A program made the translations under genes and the position numbers. Below, piece after piece: positions 52,102 through 57,622 of a stretch of DNA of 57,622 nt (position 1 is its first letter; each line of letters begins with the position of its first letter). The stretch lies in the NCBI GenBank assembly GCA_945887835.1, contig CAMCZQ010000004.1:1-57622 (forward strand), given 5' to 3'. Origin of the DNA: Bordetella parapertussis (GTDB lineage: Bacteria > Pseudomonadota > Gammaproteobacteria > Burkholderiales > Burkholderiaceae_B). Under the pieces are notes generated by a model. The model worked only from the letters and a program-made list of their open reading frames with translations, was not told the origin of the DNA and did no database searches.

Positions 52102-52500
52102 ATGGACAAAGCACTATTTGAAGCAGGCATCGAAACGCGTAAAGAAGTGCTCGGATCAGACTATGTGGGCCGAGCTTTCGAAGAGAATGCGCTGACCGAC
52201 GAGTTTCAAAAAATCGTCACAGAATATGCATGGGGTGCAGTCTGGTCTCGACCAGACTTTCCACGCAAGACACGCAGCATGCTGAACCTGGCAATGTTGA
52301 CCGCCTTAAATCGCCCAAAAGAGCTGCGCCTACACATGCGTGCCGCCATTCGCAACGGCGTCACGAAGCAGGATTTCGTTGAAGTGTTTTTGCAGACACT
52401 GATTTACTGCGGTGCACCGGCGGCAAATGATAGCTTTCGAATGGCCGCAGAGGTGTGGAGTGAGGTTGAGGCTGAGCAGGCTAATGCTAAACCTGAGTGA
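52102..52500 (+). CDS. carboxymuconolactone-decarboxylase-like protein
   Basis: The all-helical protein has 132 residues. MDKALFEAGIETRKEVLGSDYVGRAF, then EYAWGAVWSRPDFPRKTRSMLNLAMLTALNR and MRAAIRNGVTKQDFVEVFLQT, closely follow the PcaC pattern (gamma-carboxymuconolactone decarboxylase of the protocatechuate branch). The rest of that pathway is absent, so a different lactone or a peroxidase-like role is possible. It is translationally close to the second Bug gene (3 bp gap, GGAG upstream). Confidence 0.87.
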   Translation: MDKALFEAGIETRKEVLGSDYVGRAFEENALTDEFQKIVTEYAWGAVWSRPDFPRKTRSMLNLAMLTALNRPKELRLHMRAAIRNGVTKQDFVEVFLQTLIYCGAPAANDSFRMAAEVWSEVEAEQANAKPE

Positions 52501-52508
52501 CGTCTTTT

Positions 52509-52540
52509 TTGCACGGTAACAGGGTCTTGTTATCGTGCAA
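52509..52540. terminator. strong hairpin after the decarboxylase-like gene
   Basis: TTGCACGGTAACA and TGTTATCGTGCAA form a 13-bp stem with one G-T pair and a 6-base loop. It starts 8 bases after the stop codon. No T-run follows on either strand, so it is not a canonical intrinsic terminator, but may mark the end of the message. Confidence 0.45.
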
Positions 52541-52562
52541 TATGGTCATCTGAAAAGCGCAG

Positions 52563-52634
52563 ACTGCGACTTTTTAATACCAAAGTAACAAAAAGTCGCG
52601 ACTATTTGATAAAGCCCCTCATAAAAGTCGCAGT
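52563..52634. repeat. GCGACTTTT box in three copies with alternative pairings
   Basis: The box ACTGCGACTTTT (52563-52574) is perfectly complementary to AAAAGTCGCAGT (52623-52634). Its core GCGACTTTTT (52566-52575) is also complementary to AAAAAGTCGC (52590-52599). GTCGCGAC (52595-52602) is a palindrome. The left arm can therefore pair with either right arm. Confidence 0.6.
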
Positions 52635-52681
52635 TTTACAAAAAACCACCGCATCTAAAAAGCATAAGCACCACAAACGGG

Positions 52682-52758
52682 CTCACCCCCTGAGCCACTG
52701 AGCTAGGTAGACTCAAAAAAATCCTCCCCCTACCCCTGCTCACCCTACTCAAGTCCAC
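52682..52758 (+). repeat. C-rich dispersed element, copy 2
   Basis: CTCACCCCCTGAG (52682-52694), CCTACCCCT (52729-52737), 11 bases, TCAAGTCCAC (52749-52758). It ends 4 bases before the SprT-like ATG. It matches copy 1 at 42677-42722 except for about 31 extra bases between the first two blocks. GGCTCA-ccccc-TGAGCC forms a 6-bp hairpin. Confidence 0.7.
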
Positions 52759-52762
52759 CCTC

Positions 52763-53347
52763 ATGCCAACACTTACAACCGCCACGCGCGAGCAGTGGCT
52801 TAAAGAAGCCATCCTGGCGCTCACACCGCTATTTAAAGAAAAAGGTTACGCCGTACCCAAATGCCATGTTTCGTGCGGCTTTGCTAGCACCGACGTTAAA
52901 CGTGGGCACATCGGTCAGTGCTGGAGCACCAAGGCGTCGGCCGACAAGGTGAATCAAATCTTTATCTCGCCTGGGCTGAGCGATAGCGTTGAAGTATTGG
53001 ATACGCTGATGCATGAACTGGTGCATGCGGTGGATGACTGTCAGAACAAGCACGGGCCAATCTTTAAGAAGATGGCGCTTAAGCTTGGCATGAAAGGCCC
53101 GATGCGTAGCGCAGGTGCTGGCCCTGAGCTAAAAGTCAAACTTGAGAAAATGGCAGCTAGCTTGGGCGCATACCCTCATGCCAAACTTAATGTCCCAAGA
53201 AAAGTCATTGACCGCCGCCCTCGCCCACGCGCAAAATGTTCAGAGTGCGGGTTTACGGTGCCGATGCTGAAAGCCTTTATGCACTACGGGCCGCCGATTT
53301 GCCCGAAAGACAAAATCGACATGACCGCCATCGGCGACTGGGAGTAA
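52763..53347 (+). CDS. SprT-like zinc metallopeptidase
   Basis: The protein has 194 residues. The SprT-type protease site is H84-E-x-x-H88 in LMHELVHAVDD, with H97 in NKHGPIF as third ligand. A C-terminal zinc ribbon follows (CSECGF near 158, then CPKDK near 180). Related Spartan proteases cut DNA-protein crosslinks in eukaryotes; bacterial SprT-like proteins are largely uncharacterised. No ribosome site precedes ATG 52763; the C-rich repeat element occupies that place. A SRAP gene lies 16 kb upstream, another DNA-protein-crosslink factor. Confidence 0.88.
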   Translation: MPTLTTATREQWLKEAILALTPLFKEKGYAVPKCHVSCGFASTDVKRGHIGQCWSTKASADKVNQIFISPGLSDSVEVLDTLMHELVHAVDDCQNKHGPIFKKMALKLGMKGPMRSAGAGPELKVKLEKMAASLGAYPHAKLNVPRKVIDRRPRPRAKCSECGFTVPMLKAFMHYGPPICPKDKIDMTAIGDWE

Positions 53348-53445
53348 GCGTATTGAGTATCAAAAAAGACGGGGCGCTGCAGTTTGATCGCATCGGCCTA
53401 ACCTACATTTTTCGCAAAGTAATACGTAACACTCCCTAATAACGA

Positions 53446-54645
53446 TTACTCACCTTCACCCTCTCTCTTCGGCAAATCAGCAAACCTCTGCTGCATCGTC
53501 TGGTTACTCCTTGTTAACTTCTTGATCGTCACGTCTTGGGCCTTATCGTTGGCCAGGCGTAAGTTGCGATTTGCGCCAGTCAACGCATCACGTGTTCTTT
53601 GTAGGTGAATAATAGATTTATCGATCTCATCGATCGCAGTATCAAATTGCCTTGAGGCCAGATCGTAATTTCTGGCGAACCCGGCTTTAAAACTTGCAAG
53701 CTCGTTTTCGAAGTTCGTAATATCAATATTTTGCGCTTTAATTAATACAAGCTCTGACTTGTACTTAAGCGAGTTCAGTGCGGCGTTACGCAGCAAGGTA
53801 ATGATCGGAATAAAAAACTGTGGGCGCACCACATACATCTTTGGAAAGCGATGAGACTTGTCGACAATCCCGGTGTTGTACAGCTCACTATCAGGCTCAA
53901 GCAACGAGACCAACACCGCGTACTCGCAGCCCTTCTCGTTGCGATCTTTATCAAGCTCTTTCAAAAAATCTTCGTTTTTACCTTTGTTTCCAGACTGATC
54001 GCTCTCGTTTTTCATTTCAAACATGATCGAGACAATCTCAGTGCCGGCGTCGTCTTGATCCTTAAAGATGTAATCCCCCTTGCTACCGCTGCGCGCATTG
54101 TTATCTTTTTCAAAATACGCTTTCGGAAACGCCGTCGCCCGGATCAGATTGAACGCGGTCTCGCAATGCTGCTCAAGGGTTTCACCCACCATTTTGGTCG
54201 ATAAGCGCGCCTTCATATCTTTGAGGCGCTCAATCGTATCTTCGCGATCTTTGATCTGCGTTTCGTACTTGTCTTTGAGGGCTTGTTCAGCCAGCTGCTT
54301 TTCATATTCAACCCGCACAAGCTTGTTTTTGGCATCGTCACGCTCTTTTTCGACACCGCTTAACGCTTGCGCCAAGGCAAGCTGACGAGCAGCGTCGGCT
54401 GCAGCGAGTTTGGCGTTTAGCTCTTGGATCACAGCATCTTTGGCTGCCTCAGTGCGATGTAAATCACTAGCCGCTTGCGATTTGGCCAGTTCGACAGCAT
54501 TTTGTTTGCCTTGTTCGGCGAGCTCAAGCCGCTCGTGCAGTTGCTCGTTGAACTCGCTGTCACGCACTTGTTTGACGATATCCGCATAGCCAGTTTCGTC
54601 AATTTTGAAAGCTTTTGAGCAATGTGGGCAAATGATGTCATGCAT
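53446..54645 (-). CDS. DUF2130 coiled-coil protein with nuclease-like core
   Basis: The protein has 399 residues. A single CPHC knuckle sits at residues 6-9. A long coiled coil spans about 35-155 ([17 protein letters not shown] to [15 protein letters not shown]). The DUF2130 core follows with GSKGDYIF and [11 protein letters not shown], an acid-acid-x-Lys arrangement reminiscent of PD-(D/E)xK nucleases, as in RmuC. A second coiled stretch ends in a charged tail. Its role is unknown; a DNA-processing function is an inference. It lies downstream of the AbiE operon on the same strand but 194 bp away from the small gene before it. Confidence 0.87.
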   Translation of the reverse strand: MHDIICPHCSKAFKIDETGYADIVKQVRDSEFNEQLHERLELAEQGKQNAVELAKSQAASDLHRTEAAKDAVIQELNAKLAAADAARQLALAQALSGVEKERDDAKNKLVRVEYEKQLAEQALKDKYETQIKDREDTIERLKDMKARLSTKMVGETLEQHCETAFNLIRATAFPKAYFEKDNNARSGSKGDYIFKDQDDAGTEIVSIMFEMKNESDQSGNKGKNEDFLKELDKDRNEKGCEYAVLVSLLEPDSELYNTGIVDKSHRFPKMYVVRPQFFIPIITLLRNAALNSLKYKSELVLIKAQNIDITNFENELASFKAGFARNYDLASRQFDTAIDEIDKSIIHLQRTRDALTGANRNLRLANDKAQDVTIKKLTRSNQTMQQRFADLPKREGEGE

Positions 54646-54737
54646 GTTGGGTTACCGCCTTTGATATCGATATTTATATTGTGCAGTATGCCTGACTAAG
54701 TGGTTCACCGAGCGAGACACTCGATGGCCACTCCCAA

Positions 54738-54753
54738 GTTACCAAACGGTAAC
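54738..54753. promoter_or_regulatory. short inverted repeat upstream of the DUF2130 gene
   Basis: GTTACC-aaac-GGTAAC, perfect 6-base arms, lies 93 bp upstream of the DUF2130 start on the minus strand. It could be an operator. Confidence 0.3.
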
Positions 54754-54783
54754 AGCCTCTCATCCGGCAATTTCACTAAAATT

Positions 54784-54824
54784 ATCCTTGCAAATTCATC
54801 ACGACATGTTTAATTTACAAGGAT
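54784..54824 (-). terminator. 13-bp imperfect hairpin after the AbiE-side operon
   Basis: ATCCTTGCAAATT (54784-54796) and AATTTACAAGGAT (54812-54824) pair with one mismatch around a 15-base loop. It lies just downstream of the small minus-strand gene and is followed on that strand by AATTTTAG. It may end the AbiE transcript. Confidence 0.4.
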
Positions 54825-54839
54825 GTGTCAACGGTGATT

Positions 54840-55037
54840 TCAGGCAATAAATTTGCGAGTGTCGTGTGTTTGGACACTTTCCCAATGTCTCTTTGCCGCA
54901 TTGCCAACATATACTTTCTTACCTGCCCACCCCGGAAGCTTTGCTTGGCCACGACCTACAGCCTTTATGGCTGCAAACGCATCGGTCAGGGTCATGATTG
55001 GGATATTTGAAGATTGATTTTCTATAGCGTTTTTCAT
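54840..55037 (-). CDS. small hypothetical protein
   Basis: This possible gene encodes 65 residues. I recognise no family. The middle (DAFAAIKAVGRGQAKLPGWAGKKVYVGN) is basic and glycine-rich. It begins 29 bp after the AbiEii stop on the same strand, without a clear ribosome site, and is followed by a hairpin. The plus-strand frame over the same region looks less protein-like. Confidence 0.4.
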   Translation of the reverse strand: MKNAIENQSSNIPIMTLTDAFAAIKAVGRGQAKLPGWAGKKVYVGNAAKRHWESVQTHDTRKFIA

Positions 55038-55066
55038 TGGATTCAGTTCTTTTTACGAGCTCGGTG

Positions 55067-56122
55067 TTAATTCTTAAGCCTCAGCACTTGCATCATTTCA
55101 CTTTCAATGTTTGCTGAAGTAATCAAGGACAAGGTGTTCCGCAATGTTTTTGAAAATACGTTTAACGCTTCGCGAAAACTCGGAGTATTTGCTTTTGTGG
55201 CGTACACCATATCTGCAACAAACGCATCGTATTGAGCATTCAGCTCTTCACTAGTTTCTGCCCACTCAAGTGCGCCATTCAGTTGTTTTATCGGCTTTAA
55301 ATAGAAATCAAGATGCTGGTTTGCAAATTCAATCGCGTCACTAGCGATCACGCCAGTCATAATTCGCGCTAAAGCCTGAACATCCGTGTTTACTGCTGGA
55401 GTGCTCTGAATAATTTGATGCACGTCGTAGATATGCCTCACTAGGGCTTTATCCCATCCCACAGATGCATGTAGCAACTTATCAGCATTGCCCTTTTGCA
55501 ACTGTAATGCCAAACGACGAGGGAATGACACCAGCTTTTCAGCCAAGGCCTCCTGTAAAGAAACGCACTCAATTTGGATCGGAGATTGATAAGAACCGGA
55601 GGTTAACTTGTCAAATAACAGACCCACCTTGTGCGTTACTGTCGGCGCCCGAAGAATTGTGTGATTAAGCTCAAGCAGAAGATGAGGGCGTAACGATGAG
55701 GGCTTGGAAAACGCTGATTCATACTCGATATCCAGGCTGGTGTAACTATTACTATCCAACGAGCTGCGCGTAATAGAATCTTTTCCAAATCCTCCCTCTT
55801 CTAAAGTTTTTATCACCTGCTTCACAAAAGTACTACGTTTGCGTCGCAACGCAGCTTTCGACAGTTGTGCTGCGGCTGCGGTTGGAACAAGCTTGAAGTC
55901 AACATCCTCAGACATCCGATGCAAAATACCGTAGGCTTTTGCCAGACACGTGCCACCACAAAAGACAAACCGAAAATCAGGCGACACGGGAAATATTTGG
56001 ATGAGCGTGATTGCAGCTAGAACAAAGTGATCTTTTTCAATTGCAAATGCCGGAAGAGACAGGTCTGATTCAGCATCAAAATCTAAAATCTTCTCAATAA
56101 TTTCTGGTGGTAACTTTTTCAC
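55067..56122 (-). CDS. AbiEii/AbiGii-type nucleotidyltransferase toxin
   Basis: The protein has 351 residues. The nucleotidyltransferase core is clear: EKDHFVL at 29-35, FCGGTCLAKAYG at about 54-65 (GG-T/S motif) and RMSEDVDFKL at about 69-78 with the two catalytic Asp. AbiEii proteins are the toxins of type IV toxin-antitoxin and abortive-infection systems, and relatives such as MenT add nucleotides to tRNA ends. The start overlaps the stop of the AbiEi-like gene as ATGA, the usual AbiE order. It is longer than many members, with an extended helical C terminus. Confidence 0.92.
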   Translation of the reverse strand: MKKLPPEIIEKILDFDAESDLSLPAFAIEKDHFVLAAITLIQIFPVSPDFRFVFCGGTCLAKAYGILHRMSEDVDFKLVPTAAAAQLSKAALRRKRSTFVKQVIKTLEEGGFGKDSITRSSLDSNSYTSLDIEYESAFSKPSSLRPHLLLELNHTILRAPTVTHKVGLLFDKLTSGSYQSPIQIECVSLQEALAEKLVSFPRRLALQLQKGNADKLLHASVGWDKALVRHIYDVHQIIQSTPAVNTDVQALARIMTGVIASDAIEFANQHLDFYLKPIKQLNGALEWAETSEELNAQYDAFVADMVYATKANTPSFREALNVFSKTLRNTLSLITSANIESEMMQVLRLKN

Positions 56123-56535
56123 GTTTCGTATCGTATTGACTTGCTACCAAACCCGATCCTGCGACTCACTCGTGAACTTCCCACGTTCAGCACCGCGGCC
56201 ATCGGCATTTGAGTGGTTTTGCCATCCATGTATTCCTTTGCAGAAGCTCCAAGCTCTGGCTTAACTCCCAGTTTAGTCAGTACATCTATACCAATTTCAA
56301 TGAGCGGCATCACAGGAACGGGCTTGCCTGTTAAGGCACTTTTCTTTGCCTTGACGTACACGCCATAGCCAGTCTTAATTAAGAGCCCTTTATTGATGGC
56401 GCCTCGAAGCGCTCGACCTACTTGATCATAGCCACCAAATTTATCAAATTCTTTACGCAGAAATACCTTGTCGATAGAGCGCCGCAGGCTTATCTCGATT
56501 CGTTCTTCTAAGGTAATTTTTGACATGATGTTCAT
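56119..56535 (-). CDS. AbiEi-like (DUF6088-type) antitoxin
   Basis: The protein has 138 residues. The winged-helix front (IEISLRRSIDKVFLRKEFDKFGGYDQVGRALRGAINKGLLIKTGYGVYVKA) matches the DNA-binding start of AbiEi/DUF6088 proteins, which repress their operon and counter AbiEii. ATG 56535 overlaps the stop of the upstream antitoxin-like gene as ATGA, with AAAGGG just before it. A second ATG three codons later is possible. The C-terminal domain is short compared with classic AbiEi. Confidence 0.87.
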   Translation of the reverse strand: MNIMSKITLEERIEISLRRSIDKVFLRKEFDKFGGYDQVGRALRGAINKGLLIKTGYGVYVKAKKSALTGKPVPVMPLIEIGIDVLTKLGVKPELGASAKEYMDGKTTQMPMAAVLNVGSSRVSRRIGFGSKSIRYET

Positions 56536-56906
56536 GCAGCCCTTTCAGTGCGAACCTTCTTTACTTTAGGAAAGACTTCGTGAACCAGTCTACTTTCAGC
56601 AAGAGACTCAGCCATGGCATCTTTAAGCGACTCACGCATACCGGGAATTGATAACAAATACACAGTTTCTTGGATGGCGCTCCAATCTTCTTCGGCAAAC
56701 TCTTCAGCATGAATATTGTCAGGCGTGATTCCAGCTAATAACTCGTCAAGTCGTGTTTTTTTGGACACAATCGGTTCAATGACAATCTTGCTATTGAGCA
56801 CATTCATATTGACAGCCTGGCCTAGCGTTAACTGGGCGAGCTCCATGACTGAATTCGGCAGTCGCAACACGGGGCTATTGCCCCATTTTTTGATGATTTC
56901 TTTCAT
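56532..56906 (-). CDS. chimeric antitoxin: MazE/AbrB front with YefM/RelB-like tail
   Basis: The protein has 124 residues. Residues 1-46 (MKEIIKKWGNSPVLRLPNSV, then VNMNVLNSKIVIEP) are a MazE/AbrB swapped-hairpin DNA-binding domain. RLDELLAGITPDNIHAEE at 52-69 matches the MazF-contacting segment of MazE/PemI antitoxins. Residues about 78-100 (IQETVYLLSIPGMRESLKDAMAE) match the toxin-binding end of YefM/Phd or RelB antitoxins. No MazF or RelE toxin is nearby; the gene is instead coupled by ATGA to the AbiEi-like gene. ATG 56906 is preferred over a TTG two codons upstream. Confidence 0.75.
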   Translation of the reverse strand: MKEIIKKWGNSPVLRLPNSVMELAQLTLGQAVNMNVLNSKIVIEPIVSKKTRLDELLAGITPDNIHAEEFAEEDWSAIQETVYLLSIPGMRESLKDAMAESLAESRLVHEVFPKVKKVRTERAA

Positions 56907-56965
56907 AATCAACTCTAGCTACTTAACAATTTCTTCGGCCTTAGCACGCTTGAATTTAGCTTCAA

Positions 56966-57451
56966 TTATTTAGCCCACACAGAGCGGGGAGACTGAAACT
57001 CAATTGCCCACTGCTCAAGATGCCGCCAGATCAAATTCATTGACACTCGCCCGCGCTGCGCGGCTTCTTGAACCGCTGCGACTAAAAGCGCAAGCGGCGC
57101 TTCGTCTAAAAATGTTGCTATGTGAGCAATCAGACTAACCGGCACAACCCCCGAAACTAAAGCCGTTTGCAGCTCTTTAGGTTGCATCACGGTTTTGTAA
57201 CTCACACTGGCAGATTGACTGGCGATTTGCAGAGCATGACGCAACTGCTTAGGCTGCCCAGCAATCATATCTAGAACTAGCAAGTCAAATAGAACCAGAA
57301 GCTTTGTGACCCCGAGTTCTTTTAGCGTGCCGCCCTCAAGTTGATTAACCGTCGCACACGAAAGCCCAGACGATCGCGCCAGTTGTATCTGAGTTAACGC
57401 AAGTTGTTCTCGACGGCTTTGCACTAGCGCACCGATTTCAAATAGATTCAT
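56966..57451 (-). CDS. XRE-family helix-turn-helix protein
   Basis: The protein has 161 residues. The helix-turn-helix is RREQLALTQIQLARSSGLSCATVNQLEGG at about 14-42. The remaining ~110 residues are helical and unfamiliar (VSYKTVMQPKELQTALVSG, then MNLIWRHLEQWAIEF). Its start overlaps the stop of an upstream partial gene as ATGA, so those two form a pair, perhaps toxin then antitoxin. The chimeric antitoxin gene follows 59 bp later on the same strand. Confidence 0.82.
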   Translation of the reverse strand: MNLFEIGALVQSRREQLALTQIQLARSSGLSCATVNQLEGGTLKELGVTKLLVLFDLLVLDMIAGQPKQLRHALQIASQSASVSYKTVMQPKELQTALVSGVVPVSLIAHIATFLDEAPLALLVAAVQEAAQRGRVSMNLIWRHLEQWAIEFQSPRSVWAK

Positions 57452-57622
57452 GTCATGACGAAATTAATCGTTCGTTCTACCTTGCCATCCCACACCAGCG
57501 TAGCGGCGCGTTTGAGTGGACGATGCAGCGCACGCTCAATCAGCATCTCTGCACAATTATGGACACTAAACATTAGCTCATCGAGACTAAGAGCCTCGGA
57601 GACTAACCCTGCCAAATCTGTA
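57448..57622 (-). CDS. C-terminal part of an unidentified gene, cut by the window edge
   Basis: An open minus-strand frame enters at the right edge and ends at 57448, giving the last 57 residues (ending LVWDGKVERTINFVMT). A helix with LSLDELMFSVHNCAEMLIERAL precedes that. I cannot assign a family. Its TGA overlaps the XRE ATG, which argues for a real co-translated gene. Confidence 0.55.
   Translation of the reverse strand, partial: TDLAGLVSEALSLDELMFSVHNCAEMLIERALHRPLKRAATLVWDGKVERTINFVMT

Noticed and set aside
52509-52540. Canonical rho-independent terminator
   Set aside because: The stem is strong but no T-run follows on either strand, so it is kept only as a hairpin of uncertain role.
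54825-55010. Plus-strand 61-residue gene
   Set aside because: It lies opposite the small minus-strand gene, begins in a hairpin arm, and its sequence looks like an antisense shadow.
56907-56965. MazF or RelE toxin partner of the chimeric antitoxin
   Set aside because: The 59-bp gap cannot hold one, and neither neighbour has a MazF or RelE pattern.
1-57622. tRNA genes, rRNA, insertion sequences, CRISPR arrays
   Set aside because: No cloverleaf, transposase, terminal inverted repeats or regularly spaced repeats were seen on either strand.

Overview
The window looks like chromosomal DNA of a betaproteobacterium of the order Burkholderiales, most likely Alcaligenaceae or a near relative. This rests on five solute-binding proteins of the Bug/TctC type, a QueE with the short C-x14-C-x2-C cluster motif, many FAD- and Fe/2-oxoglutarate-dependent oxygenases, and about 50% GC by eye. 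Family names come from motifs and remembered family patterns; no database search was possible. I saw no rRNA, tRNA, insertion sequence or CRISPR array.

Positions 1-35.97 kb are mainly catabolic and transport genes in short operons on both strands. They include a frameshifted TauD/TfdA dioxygenase at the left edge, an MFS carrier, an epoxide-hydrolase-like enzyme, a flavin monooxygenase coupled to an amidohydrolase, and a Bug protein. A complete three-gene heavy-metal-type RND efflux operon (adaptor, pump, outer-membrane factor) follows, then a uronate-dehydrogenase-like SDR and queE-queD. After these come a VOC enzyme, two FAD hydroxylases, a GST, several SDRs, two phytanoyl-CoA-dioxygenase-like enzymes, a glutathione-dependent formaldehyde dehydrogenase, an acetamidase/formamidase, a TPR protein, and a membrane protein fused to a spermidine-synthase-like domain. 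One operon (Bug, PhyH-type oxygenase, FrmA-type dehydrogenase, TIM-barrel isomerase; 24.98-28.96 kb, minus strand) could be an oxidative demethylation route in which the released formaldehyde is removed by FrmA.

Positions 36.0-45.5 kb carry stress and defence-type genes: a SRAP DNA-protein crosslinker, a WYL regulator with two small neighbours, a NERD-nuclease/SF1-helicase fusion, a HipB-HipA kinase toxin pair, a 13% GC intergenic segment, and a MerR regulator coupled to a large VIT/vWA protein. Positions 45.6-52.5 kb return to metabolism: EutB-EutC without other eut genes, then CoA-transferase, double VOC protein, two tandem Bug proteins and a carboxymuconolactone-decarboxylase-like protein.

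Positions 52.7-57.6 kb are again accessory. They hold a SprT-like metallopeptidase, a DUF2130 coiled-coil/nuclease-like protein, and an operon with ATGA overlaps that joins an apparently chimeric antitoxin (MazE-like front, YefM/RelB-like tail) to an AbiEi-like protein and an AbiEii nucleotidyltransferase. An XRE regulator and a partial gene lie upstream of it. The least explained observations are this chimeric antitoxin-AbiE operon, the MerR-VIT/vWA pair, and a C-rich element present in two direct copies 10 kb apart in front of the MerR and SprT genes.
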